Below, one piece after another: positions 36,412 to 44,425 of a DNA stretch of 61,150 nucleotides; position 1 is the first letter of the stretch, and each line of letters opens with the position of its first letter. Made by a program: the position numbers and the translations under genes. Below the pieces are notes generated by a model. The model saw only the letters and a program-made list of their open reading frames with translations. It did no database searches and had not been told where the DNA came from. The stretch is from Inquilinus limosus (lineage in GTDB: Bacteria; Pseudomonadota; Alphaproteobacteria; DSM-16000; Inquilinaceae). The stretch covers positions 1 through 61,150 of the forward strand of contig NZ_NHON01000036.1 of NCBI RefSeq assembly GCF_002195995.1. Direction: 5' to 3'.

Positions 36412-37632
36412 TCAGGGCGCGGCGACGGGGATCAGCCTGTCTCCGACGGCGTAGAGCACGCAGTCGCTCGCGCGCTGGCGGCAGTAGGACAGCACGGCCT
36501 GCGCCGCCGCCTGCTGCGTGCGGTAGCTCGAGTTCCAGGACCAGTAGTCGCGCCCGTTGGTGGCGAAGGCCTTCTCGTAGCTCGCGCTGGCGACATAGCG
36601 GGCGAAGCTTTTCTTGCCCTCCTCCGTCAGCCCCGACGGTACCGGCAGCTCCGCCGTCTGGGCCTTGACCAGCTCGGCCGAGGGCAGCCCGCGGGCGGCC
36701 AGGAAGTCGCAGACCCGCGGCCACCACAGGGTGGGCGGCGCCGACGACATGATGAAATGCCCGTTCTCGCCGGACGCCGGCGTCACGAACAGCTCGCCGG
36801 CGCCGCCGGCCGCCTGGTAGCGGGCGAACATCTCGCGGGCCAGCGCCGGCGGGAACTCCTTGTCGTTCTCGGCATAGACCCACAGCACCGGCGTCCGCGC
36901 GGTCTGGCCGAAGGCGCCCGCCGCCTCCAGCAGCGCGTCCTTGCCGCAGACATTCACCCAGGAGGCGCCGCGCCCGCCGGAGAAGTCGAGCACGGCCTGC
37001 ACGCCCGGCGGGTTCACCGCCGCGGCCGCGAGCACCGCCCAGCCGCCGGTCGAGGAGCCGAGCAGCACCGCCTTGTCCGGCGAGGCCCAGGGCTGGCGGC
37101 GGATCGCCTCCAGCGCTGCCAGCAGGTCGGTGCGCGCCACCTCTCCTGCACGCTGATGGCCGGGGTTGTCACAGCTGACGCCGGTGACCATGTCGCGCCC
37201 GGTCGAGTTGCCGTAGCCGCGCCGCAGCACCATGACCGCCGCATAGCCGCGGCGGGCGAAGCCGATCGCCGTGGATGAATACCGGGTCGGCGTCAGCGCG
37301 CGGTTGTACACGTCCTCCGACGTGCCGTGGGTGATCAGCGCCACCGGGTAGGGGCCGGGCCCGGCCGGCCGCGTGACGAAGGCGTCGAGCGTCTCGCGGT
37401 CGCCGTCCGGCATGGTGACCTCAAGCGACAGCGGCGCCCGGACCAGACCCGGCAGCTGCTGGTTGCTGCCGCCGATCGCCGCCATCTGCGCACCGCTGGT
37501 CTGGCAGGCACCCAGCAGCAGGCCGGCCAGGGCGATGAGGCCGCGGCGCCACATGCCCCCGCGCGCCGCGTCGGTCCGCGGCGCCGGCACGGCGCGCGAT
37601 GTCCCGGCCGGAACGGCCGGCAAGCTGTGCAT
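36412..37632 (-). CDS. Alpha/beta-hydrolase lipoprotein (dienelactone-hydrolase-like)
   Basis: 406 residues from the ATG at 37632, preceded by GGGGAGAG. A hydrophobic stretch ends in the lipobox LLLGAC, so it should be anchored in a membrane by a lipid; the N-region of about 25 residues is long. The hydrolase nucleophile is Ser in LLGSSTGGWA, the acid Asp in VYAENDKEFP and the base His in SGENGHFIM. Two Cys pairs near the C-terminus and in GVSCDNPGH may form disulfides in the periplasm. Substrate unknown; peptides or esters are both possible. Confidence 0.8.
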   Translation of the reverse strand: MHSLPAVPAGTSRAVPAPRTDAARGGMWRRGLIALAGLLLGACQTSGAQMAAIGGSNQQLPGLVRAPLSLEVTMPDGDRETLDAFVTRPAGPGPYPVALITHGTSEDVYNRALTPTRYSSTAIGFARRGYAAVMVLRRGYGNSTGRDMVTGVSCDNPGHQRAGEVARTDLLAALEAIRRQPWASPDKAVLLGSSTGGWAVLAAAAVNPPGVQAVLDFSGGRGASWVNVCGKDALLEAAGAFGQTARTPVLWVYAENDKEFPPALAREMFARYQAAGGAGELFVTPASGENGHFIMSSAPPTLWWPRVCDFLAARGLPSAELVKAQTAELPVPSGLTEEGKKSFARYVASASYEKAFATNGRDYWSWNSSYRTQQAAAQAVLSYCRQRASDCVLYAVGDRLIPVAAP

Positions 37633-37973
37633 GATGTGTCTCTCCCCGCTCCCGATCGGGGCCGCCCGTGCCGGGTTTCGCCCGGCTGCCGACGTCCCGC
37701 CCGATTGTTGCCCCCGAACTCCGCATCGCCGCCCCACCATCGGTTCCGACGCGGGACGCGGGACGAAGTGTCATGGAGCGGCCGGTGGCGGGCAAGCGGG
37801 ATTGCGATCGGTCAGGGACGGCCGACAAACGACGGGGCGTGCAAGATTCCGACGGCCATCACCATGAAATCTTGCCGGTCTCGCAAAACCGTCTTCCAAC
37901 CACCGCCCGGGCATTGCATCATCGCCCCGCGCCGATACGCGCGACACGCCTGAGGGGGCGAGATGGGGGTACG
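37633..37973. other. 341-bp intergenic region between the hydrolase and ridA genes
   Basis: No convincing gene. It must hold the two divergent promoters. The only notable structure is an 8-bp inverted repeat GCAAGATT/AATCTTGC at 37841-37848 and 37868-37875, 19 bp apart, about 100 bp upstream of ridA. Short open frames inside lack ribosome sites. Confidence 0.5.
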
Positions 37974-38363
37974 ATGGCTCGCAAGGCTGTGACCAGTGCG
38001 CAGGCGCAGGCCATCGGCCCCTATTCGCACGGCGTGGTCGGGCGCAGCGACCTGCTCTTCCTCTCCGGCCAGACCCCGATCGACCCCGCCACCGGCCGCC
38101 TGGTCGAGGGCGACGCCACGGCCCAGACCGAGCAGTGCCTGGCCAATCTGCGCCATGTGCTGGAGGCGGCGGACCTGACCTTCGACGCGGTGGTGAAGGT
38201 CAATGTGTTCCTGACCGACATGGCGGATTTCGCCGCCATGAACGCGGTCTATGAGCGCCACTTTCGGGCGCCCTACCCGGCCCGCTCGACCATCGGCGTG
38301 GCGGCCCTGCCGCTTGGCGCCCAGGTCGAGATCGAGATGATCGCCGCGATGCCGCGGGAGTAG
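37974..38363 (+). CDS. ridA: RidA family enamine/imine deaminase
   Basis: 129 residues. Hydrolyses reactive 2-aminoacrylate-type enamines from PLP enzymes. The active site is visible: Tyr17 (GPYSHG), Arg104 (PYPARSTIGV) and Glu in VEIEMIAA. The family forms a trimer with sites at the interfaces. The start MARKAVTSAQ is placed at 37974, after a GGGGGT. Single gene. Confidence 0.93.
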   Translation: MARKAVTSAQAQAIGPYSHGVVGRSDLLFLSGQTPIDPATGRLVEGDATAQTEQCLANLRHVLEAADLTFDAVVKVNVFLTDMADFAAMNAVYERHFRAPYPARSTIGVAALPLGAQVEIEMIAAMPRE

Positions 38364-38452
38364 GCGGCGGGCTTCGCCCATCGAGGGGCGAGAGCACCTG
38401 CAGGCATGGGAACGCGCGGCCTCTCCCGTTGAGGCCTTTCAAGTCCCAAACA

Positions 38453-38541
38453 CCGTCATTGCGAGCGCAGCGAAGCAATCCAGGGGCCGTTTGACGTGGC
38501 CCCTGGATTGCTTCGTCGGCTTCGCCTCCTCGCAATGACGG
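38453..38541. repeat. Palindromic repeat, CCGTCATTGCGAG family
   Basis: Same arms as at 3132, differing by a few bases (GCGCAG for GCGAAG), with a different centre GCCGTTTGACGTGGC. It lies between converging genes. Confidence 0.9.
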
Positions 38542-38560
38542 CGAGGGAGGGGCAGAGCCC

Positions 38561-39082
38561 CTACTGCAGATACCCCCAGCGCTCCACGGCCGGCTCGGCG
38601 CTGGCCCATTTCCAGGTGTCGCCCTGGCGGCAGATGCTGCCGACGACGATGGTGCGGGTGGCCTTCGCGCCCTCGCCCTCCTCGATCGTCACCAGCACCT
38701 CCTTGCAGCTGGCGATCGGCGTCTCGATCGCGCGGGTGACCTGGACCGCCCCGTTCTCGTCGGCATAGCCGAAGGGCAGGTCGTGCTCGACCCGCCACAG
38801 CTGGGTGTCGCCCTCGCGCATCCGGCCGGCGACGCCGGCAATCACGTCCTGCTCGTCCTTGTGCAGGTCGCGCATCACGTATTTCACCCCGGCCGCGACC
38901 GCGGCCCGGGTGCCCATGCCGACGCTGTAGCCGACGATCGGGTTGGCAGTGACCGCGCCGACCGTGCCGCCGGTGGCGATGCCGCTGACATCCGCCACCA
39001 TGTTGGCGCAGCCGCCGAGCGGCAAGGCCAGCGCGGGCAGCAGGCGCGCCAGCCGGGGAAGACGGCGCCGTCGCCCGGTCAC
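38561..39082 (-). CDS. Lipoprotein, tandem paralogue B
   Basis: 173 residues from a GTG at 39082 that overlaps the stop of the upstream paralogue (GTGA); the open frame extends to an ATG at 39127 but that start would give a very long N-region. Lipobox LALPLGGC at about residues 17-24. A Gly/Ala-rich segment (TGGTVGAVTANPIVGYSVG) follows, then a folded domain ending TWKWASAEPAVERWGYLQ. The Cys pair in IASCKEV and GSICRQG is shared with the paralogue. Function unknown; envelope location inferred from the lipobox. Confidence 0.75.
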   Translation of the reverse strand: MTGRRRRLPRLARLLPALALPLGGCANMVADVSGIATGGTVGAVTANPIVGYSVGMGTRAAVAAGVKYVMRDLHKDEQDVIAGVAGRMREGDTQLWRVEHDLPFGYADENGAVQVTRAIETPIASCKEVLVTIEEGEGAKATRTIVVGSICRQGDTWKWASAEPAVERWGYLQ

Positions 39083-39594
39083 TGCAACGATCCCCACCGC
39101 TCCGTCGCCGGCTCGGCCGAAGCCCATTTCCAGGCCTCGCCGTTCTGGCAGATGACGGCGACGTAGAAGGCCTTGTCCTTCTCTGCCTCGACCGAGAACA
39201 CGATCTCCTTGCAGGCCAGGGGCGCCGCGCCGATCAGCCGGCTGACGGTGACGTCGCCCTGCTCGTCCGCCTCGATCGGCACGTCATGCGAGACGTCCCA
39301 GCGCGCCACCTGGCCCACTGCCAGCGCGCCGGCGACCGAGGCGATGCGGTCCTGCTCGGCCTGGTGCACCTCGCGCTCGCCATATTGCAGCGCGGCGCTG
39401 GCGGCCGAGCGGACACCGAGGCCGATGCCGGTGGCCACCAGCGCGTTCTTGGTGACGGCGCTGGCCGCCGCCGCGCCGCCGACGCCGGCAAGATCCGCCG
39501 TGCCCTCATGCATCAGGGAGCCGCAGCCGCCGAGCCCCAGCATTGAAACCAGAAGGAGAGCGGCAATCGAGTGTCTGCACGTTCTGGCAGGCAT
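39079..39594 (-). CDS. Lipoprotein, tandem paralogue A
   Basis: 171 residues from the ATG at 39594 (MPARTCRHSIAAL); an upstream GTG at 39612 is possible. Lipobox LGLGGC at about residues 18-23. Same plan as paralogue B: a Gly/Ala-rich segment, a QYGEREVHQAEQDRIASVAG helix, Cys in LACKEI and VICQNG, and the C-terminal WKWASAEPATERWGSLQ. The two end in almost the same 17 residues, but the middle has diverged, so the duplication is old. Divergent from corA. Confidence 0.78.
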   Translation of the reverse strand: MPARTCRHSIAALLLVSMLGLGGCGSLMHEGTADLAGVGGAAAASAVTKNALVATGIGLGVRSAASAALQYGEREVHQAEQDRIASVAGALAVGQVARWDVSHDVPIEADEQGDVTVSRLIGAAPLACKEIVFSVEAEKDKAFYVAVICQNGEAWKWASAEPATERWGSLQ

Positions 39595-39647
39595 TGCACC
39601 GTCTTGAGCCACGGTCTTCGGACCGTCCGGCCGAATTGCGAATCACC

Positions 39648-39665
39648 GTAACATCAACTTGTTAC
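39648..39665. promoter_or_regulatory. Inverted repeat between the lipoprotein pair and corA
   Basis: GTAACATCAACTTGTTAC has six-base arms GTAACA/TGTTAC and a six-base centre. It is 54 bp upstream of the lipoprotein start and 123 bp upstream of corA, in an AT-rich patch, and is a candidate operator. Confidence 0.4.
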
Positions 39666-39787
39666 AATTGTCGATGAAGGTGGAATCTCAATTGCTCCCG
39701 GCTTTGGGAGCATTGCCCGCGGCGGCCGGCTGGCGGTGCCCGGGCGCCGTGCTATCGTGCCGCCGAGCCGGAAACCGGAGGAACGCC

Positions 39788-40759
39788 TTGTATCGTGTGA
39801 TTGCGGCTGTCGCCTATGCCGAGGGGCGGCGGGTCGCCGATATCGCCCTGTCGGAGGGACGAGCCTGGTCGCAGAAGCCGGGTCATTTCGTCTGGATCGG
39901 CATCCGCAAGCCGAAGGAAGCCGAGCTGCGCGAGCTGGCGCAGCAATTCGGGCTGCATCCCCTGGCGATCGAGGATGCGCTGAACGCCCATCAGCGGCCG
40001 AAGCTGGAGACTTATGGCGACGGCCTGTTCGTGGTGCTGCGCACCGCGCACAGGGAGATGGATACGACCGAGTTCGGCGAGACCCATGTCTTCATCGGCC
40101 CCGGCTATGTCATCTCGGTGCGGCACGGCCCGTCCTCCTCCTACTCGACCGTGCGGGAGCGGGCGGAAGCCAATCCCTCGCTGCTGAAGCACGGCGAGGA
40201 CTTCGTGCTGTATTCGATCCTCGATTTCGTGGTCGACAACTACACGCCGGTGGTGGAGGCGATCGAGACCGAGGTGACGGCGCTGGAGCAGCGGGTGCTG
40301 AGCGTGCCGCTGACCGCCGCCGACATCGAGCGCATCCATGCCCTGCGCCGCGAGCTGATGGTGATCCGCCGCACGGTCACGCCGGTGGCCGAGGTGTGCA
40401 AGCAGTTGGAGCACTCCGAATCGGAGTGCATCGACGAGGCGATGCATCCCTATTTCCGCGACGTCGCCGACCATGTGAAGCGGGTCAGCGACCATATCGA
40501 CGCGCTGCGCGAGATCGTGACCCACACCTTCGAGGCCGGCCTCCTGCTGGAATCCTCGCGCCAGAACCAGGTGCAGCGGAAATTCGCCGCCTGGGCCGCG
40601 ATCCTGGCGGTGCCGACGGCGATCGCCGGCATCTACGGCATGAACTTCGACAACATGCCGGAGCTGCGCCTGCCCTACGGCTACTATATGATTCTGGGCG
40701 TGATCGTCGGCCTGTGCGGCTTCCTGTACTGGCGGTTCAAGCGCTGGGGATGGCTGTAG
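39788..40759 (+). CDS. corA: CorA-family magnesium/cobalt transporter
   Basis: 323 residues from a TTG at 39788, chosen because GGAGGAACGCC lies directly upstream; the ATGs further up lie in a non-conserved extension. The signature YGMNF (Gly-Met-Asn at 284-286) sits at the end of the pore helix and is followed by a second membrane helix and a basic tail RFKRWGWL. The N-terminal cytoplasmic domain includes KPGHFVWIGIRKP and the long stalk helix near residues 180-260. It forms a pentameric Mg2+ channel. Confidence 0.93.
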   Translation: MYRVIAAVAYAEGRRVADIALSEGRAWSQKPGHFVWIGIRKPKEAELRELAQQFGLHPLAIEDALNAHQRPKLETYGDGLFVVLRTAHREMDTTEFGETHVFIGPGYVISVRHGPSSSYSTVRERAEANPSLLKHGEDFVLYSILDFVVDNYTPVVEAIETEVTALEQRVLSVPLTAADIERIHALRRELMVIRRTVTPVAEVCKQLEHSESECIDEAMHPYFRDVADHVKRVSDHIDALREIVTHTFEAGLLLESSRQNQVQRKFAAWAAILAVPTAIAGIYGMNFDNMPELRLPYGYYMILGVIVGLCGFLYWRFKRWGWL

Positions 40760-40796
40760 GCTTGCCAGAGCGCCGAGACTGCGGTTCAACACCGGG

Positions 40797-41543
40797 ATGA
40801 CCGATCCCTTCGACACCGACGACATCGCCCCCGAGCCCGCGGCGGCGGAGGCCGACTGCCCGCGCTGCCTGAAGCCGGCGGCGCTGTGCATCTGCGATAC
40901 GGTGGTGCCGATTGAGAACCGCATCGGCCTCCTGATCCTGCAGCACCCGCAGGAGCAGGCGAAGGAGCTGGGCACCGCCCGGCTGGCCGCGCTGCACCTG
41001 ACCAACGCCGTGTTCAAGATCGGCCTGTCCTGGCCCAGCCTGGCCGCGGCGCTGGGCCGGCCGGCCGACCCGAAGCGCTGGGCCGTGCTGTATCTCGGCT
41101 CGATGCGGCCGGAGGACTTCCCGCCGGGGCGCGAACTGGTGGTGCTGGACCGGAAGGGCGCGCCGCTGCCCGAGCAGGAGGGGGCGCTGGAGGAGATCGA
41201 GGGCGTGGTGGTGCTGGACGGCACCTGGAGCCAGGCCAAGACGCTGTGGTGGCGCAACGCCTGGATGCTGAAGGGCCGCCGCATCGCGCTGAGGCCGCAG
41301 CGCCCGTCGCTCTACGGCAAGCTGCGGCGCGAACCGCGGCGCGAGGCGCTGTCGACGCTGGAATCCGCGGCCTTCCTGCTGAGCCGGCTGGAGGAGCGGC
41401 CGGAGATCGAGGCCGCGCTGCTCGCCAGCTTCGCCCGGATGCTCGACCGCTATCGCGCCACCCAGCCGGCCCGGCCGTCCCGTCCCACGGGTCCCCGGCC
41501 CGACCGCCGCCGGCCGCAGCAGCGCCGCGGCCGGGGTCGTTAG
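40797..41543 (+). CDS. DTW-domain tRNA-uridine aminocarboxypropyltransferase
   Basis: 248 residues. The family (TapT/TuaA) adds the 3-amino-3-carboxypropyl group to uridine in tRNA using SAM. Four Cys (21, 24, 31, 33) of CPRCLKPAALCIC bind zinc, the LQHPQEQ motif follows, and the DTW-type signature is VVLDGTWSQAK with Asp141. The C-terminal tail of about 30 residues is Arg/Pro-rich and disordered, suited to RNA. It converges with and overlaps the MFS gene by four bases. Confidence 0.88.
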   Translation: MTDPFDTDDIAPEPAAAEADCPRCLKPAALCICDTVVPIENRIGLLILQHPQEQAKELGTARLAALHLTNAVFKIGLSWPSLAAALGRPADPKRWAVLYLGSMRPEDFPPGRELVVLDRKGAPLPEQEGALEEIEGVVVLDGTWSQAKTLWWRNAWMLKGRRIALRPQRPSLYGKLRREPRREALSTLESAAFLLSRLEERPEIEAALLASFARMLDRYRATQPARPSRPTGPRPDRRRPQQRRGRGR

Positions 41544-42961
41544 CGCTGCCGTTCGGCTCGCAGCAGAATCAACGCCGGCAGCAGCGGCAGCGCCGCGACC
41601 AGCGCCAGGAAGCCGTGGGTGATGTCGAAGGCGGCCAGCGCCCCCATCAGGTAAGTCGGCCCCGGCGGCAGGAACAGGCCGAACAGCGCCACCGCCAACG
41701 CCGCGCCGATCGAGGCGCCGGTGCGGTCGAGGATGTTCAAGAGCGGCACCCCGTCCGGCACCCGCTCCTTCGGCAGCGAGGCCAGGGCCACGGTCATCGC
41801 CGGCATCCCCGACAGCACCATGCCGAAGCCGCGCACCGCCAGCACGGCGGAGAGCCAGAGGTAGCTCGTATGCGCCTCCAGGAAGGCCAGCGGCACGGTG
41901 CCGAGCACGGTCAGGACGATGCCGGCCAGCACCAGCCGGCCGCCGCCGAAGCGATCGGCCAGCCGGCCACTGAGCGGCATGGCCAGCGCGATGCCGAGAT
42001 CCTGCGGCAGGATCAAGAGGCCGGTCATGAACACCGTCTCGTGCCGCACCAGCAGGTAGTAGAGCGGCAGCGCGATCTGCGCCCCGTACACGGTGAAGCC
42101 GCCGCAGAACAGGATCAGCCCGGCCGGGCCGAAGATGCGGTGGCGCAGCAGGCCGATGCGGATCAGCGGCGCCTCCATCCCCCGCGCCCGCAGCACGAAG
42201 CCGGCGATCAGGACGAGGCCGAGCAGCAGCGCGCCATCCGCCGCCGCGGCGCCGAAGCCGCCGGCCTGGGCGATGGCGGCGACGCTCCAGGTCATCAGCG
42301 GCAGGCCGAGGGTCAGCAGCAGCAGGCCCGGCAGGTCGAGGCGCCCGGCGGCCCCGGCCGCGCCGGGCTCGGTGCGCGGCAGCCAGCGCCAGCCGGCCAG
42401 GAGGGCGGTGAGGCCGAGCGGCACGTTGATCCAGAACAGCCAGGGCCAGCCCTGCCAGGCCAGCAGCGCACTGCCGACGGTGGAGCCGATCGCCGGGGCC
42501 AGCACCACGACGATGCCCATCGTACCCATCAGCCGGCCCATCCGCCCGGGCCCGGCCGCCATGCCGAGCAGCATCTGCCCGACCGGCACCAAGAGGCCGC
42601 CGCACAGGCCCAGCAGCACCCGCGTCGCGATCAACTGCCCGGCCGTGGCCGACAGGGCGCAGGCGACCGAGACCAGGATGAACAGGGCCAGGCTGGCGAA
42701 CCATAGCCGCGTCGGCCCCACCCGCCGCGCCGCCCAGGCGCTGATCGGGATCGCGGCGGCCAGGGCCAGCAGATAGCCGGTGGCCACCCATTGCATGGTG
42801 TCGAGCGGCACGCCGAAGCCCTCGCCCATCGGCGCAAGGCCGATGTTCACGATCGAGGTGGTGAGCCGCGACAGGAAGCCGCCGACGACCAGGACCGCGG
42901 CCTGGCGCCACAGCGCGGCCGGGATCCTCTCCAGCCTTGCGGCCGGGGCGAGGGAGGTCAT
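41540..42961 (-). CDS. MFS exporter, DHA2-like
   Basis: 473 residues, about 14 membrane helices. The N-terminal half has VATGYLLALAAAIPISAWAARRVGPTR (shortened motif A), and GTMGIVVVLAPAIGSTVGSAL as motif C of exporters. No basic N-terminal tail. It has a tetO-like operator 10 bp upstream of its ATG and a divergent TetR gene, so the drug it exports is probably the ligand of that repressor. AGGA precedes the start at 42961. Confidence 0.9.
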   Translation of the reverse strand: MTSLAPAARLERIPAALWRQAAVLVVGGFLSRLTTSIVNIGLAPMGEGFGVPLDTMQWVATGYLLALAAAIPISAWAARRVGPTRLWFASLALFILVSVACALSATAGQLIATRVLLGLCGGLLVPVGQMLLGMAAGPGRMGRLMGTMGIVVVLAPAIGSTVGSALLAWQGWPWLFWINVPLGLTALLAGWRWLPRTEPGAAGAAGRLDLPGLLLLTLGLPLMTWSVAAIAQAGGFGAAAADGALLLGLVLIAGFVLRARGMEAPLIRIGLLRHRIFGPAGLILFCGGFTVYGAQIALPLYYLLVRHETVFMTGLLILPQDLGIALAMPLSGRLADRFGGGRLVLAGIVLTVLGTVPLAFLEAHTSYLWLSAVLAVRGFGMVLSGMPAMTVALASLPKERVPDGVPLLNILDRTGASIGAALAVALFGLFLPPGPTYLMGALAAFDITHGFLALVAALPLLPALILLRAERQR

Positions 42962-42970
42962 GGAGAGTCC

Positions 42971-42998
42971 TTATCGATGATAAATTTATCATTGATAA
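42971..42998. promoter_or_regulatory. Tandem tetO-like operator
   Basis: A 28-bp near-perfect palindrome made of two TTATC-N3-GATAA units, at 42971-42983 (GAT centre) and 42986-42998 (ATT centre), 15 bp apart. The second unit, TTATCATTGATAA, closely resembles the core of Tn10 tetO. The arms are AT-only in an otherwise GC-rich region. The exporter start is 10 bp away. Confidence 0.75.
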
Positions 42999-43068
42999 GG
43001 AGCCGATTGGGACTAGCCTGTCAAGTGGCTCGATCGACCAGGACCGACACCGGATGACCCACCCCAAA

Positions 43069-43153
43069 CCGTCATTGCGAGCGCAGCGAAGCAATCCAGG
43101 GCCGCTCGCACCGGCCCCTGGATTGCTTCGTCGCTCCGCTCCTCACAATGACG
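43069..43153. repeat. Palindromic repeat, CCGTCATTGCGAG family, imperfect right arm
   Basis: The left arm is intact (CCGTCATTGCGAGCGCAGCG), while the right arm ends CCTCACAATGACG with one base changed. It separates the tetO-like operator from tetR. Confidence 0.85.
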
Positions 43154-43184
43154 CGGGGAGAACAGCCCGCCCTGGGAGCGGGCG

Positions 43185-43817
43185 ATGAAGCTGCAGCGGG
43201 ACACGGTGATCCGGACGGCGCTGGACCTGCTGGACGAGGTCGGCATCGATGGCCTGAGCACCCGGCGCCTGGCCGAGCGGCTGGGCGTGCAGTCCCCGGC
43301 GCTCTACTGGCACTTCAAGAACAAGCGCGCCCTCCTGGACGCCATGGCCGCGGCGATGATGGAGGAGGGCGGGATGCGGCGGACGGCCGAGCCCGGCGCC
43401 GACTGGCGGGACTGGCTGGCAGCGGATGCGCGCCAGTTCCGCCGGGCGCTGCTGTCGCGGCGCGACGGCGCCCGGCTGCATGCCGGCACCCGGCCGGAGC
43501 CGGCGGAGTTCGCCGCGGTCGAATCCGAGACCGCCCTGCTGTGTACAGCCGGCCTCGCCCCGGCCGACGCGCTGCGCGCCCAGATCGCGATCGGCCGCTA
43601 CGTCGTCGGCTGGGTGCTGGAGGAGCAGGCCGATGCCGCCGACGCCGCCGAGCGCGAGGGCGAGGGCGAGGGCGAGCGCATGGCCGCCGCCGACCTGGCC
43701 GCCTATCCGAGGCTGGCCGAGGGCATGGCGGCGGTGCGCGACGCCGACCCGGACGCCGAGTTCGACCATGGCCTCGGCCTGCTGCTCGACGGCATCGCGG
43801 CAAGGATCCGGAGGTAA
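43185..43817 (+). CDS. TetR-family repressor
   Basis: 210 residues. The N-terminal HTH, LSTRRLAERLGVQSPALYWHFKNKRALLDAM, is of the TetR(class B)-like type, matching a tetO-like site. The C-terminal ligand domain has a Glu/Gly-rich insert (EREGEGEGERM near 170), and the final part is short relative to TetR(B). It is divergent from the MFS exporter, with the operator and a repeat between. Probably represses both. Confidence 0.92.
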   Translation: MKLQRDTVIRTALDLLDEVGIDGLSTRRLAERLGVQSPALYWHFKNKRALLDAMAAAMMEEGGMRRTAEPGADWRDWLAADARQFRRALLSRRDGARLHAGTRPEPAEFAAVESETALLCTAGLAPADALRAQIAIGRYVVGWVLEEQADAADAAEREGEGEGERMAAADLAAYPRLAEGMAAVRDADPDAEFDHGLGLLLDGIAARIRR

Positions 43818-43889
43818 GTGCCCCCGGGAGTGATCAGACCTTCCAGCCGGAGGTGAAGACCCGGCAGGTATGGCAAAGCCGAGGCCGGC

Positions 43890-44222
43890 CTATTTGATGC
43901 AATTCCACCAGCTGCCATCGAAGTCACGGTTCACCGTCTCATCGGACTCCACGGCGAAGCCGACAAATGACGACGCCTCTTCCGGATAGCCACAGCCCTT
44001 TACGATTCCACGAATCTCTGCCGTGAGATCCGAATAGTCCTCAAGCAGAAAATCTCGCTGCGCATCTGTTCCAACCCGCGCCCAAATCGCGAGATGCCTC
44101 GGACTCAGATCTATGGCACCGAACCAGAATATATCGACATCTGGAATTCCCGCCTTCAGCCGCTCGCGAATAACACCCACCGCGCGCTCGATAACCGCTC
44201 GCAAATCGGTCTCTCCGCTCAT
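43890..44222 (-). CDS. Hypothetical protein of lower GC content
   Basis: 110 residues starting MSGETDLRAVIERAVG at 44222, with GGGGGAT upstream. Composition is cytosolic and acidic (two Trp near the end, SWWNCIK); no signal peptide or membrane segment. No domain recognised. Its codon third positions and flanks have clearly more A and T than all neighbours, and it is followed by nothing related, so recent transfer is likely. The possibility that it is an immunity-like or orphan protein is untested. Confidence 0.6.
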   Translation of the reverse strand: MSGETDLRAVIERAVGVIRERLKAGIPDVDIFWFGAIDLSPRHLAIWARVGTDAQRDFLLEDYSDLTAEIRGIVKGCGYPEEASSFVGFAVESDETVNRDFDGSWWNCIK

Positions 44223-44270
44223 TCTTCAATCCCCCATGATCGAGACATCTTCACAACGCCCAACTCCTCG

Positions 44271-44301
44271 CCGTCATTGCGAGGAGGCGAAGCAATGACG
44301 G
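44271..44301. repeat. Minimal copy of the CCGTCATTGCGAG repeat
   Basis: Only the outer arms remain: CCGTCATTGC and GCAATGACGG with 11 bases between. It lies upstream of the orphan gene at 43890. Nothing else is recognised in 44302-44425. Confidence 0.8.
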
Positions 44302-44425
44302 TGTTGGGAGTTCTGAAAAGGTCTCATGATCGGGAAGAGATCCGTGCGAACCCGTCCGTCCCGCATCTCCGGGACGACATAGGAGCAAATTGATCCTCGT
44401 CCGTTCCCAGCCCGGCAGCAAGCCG

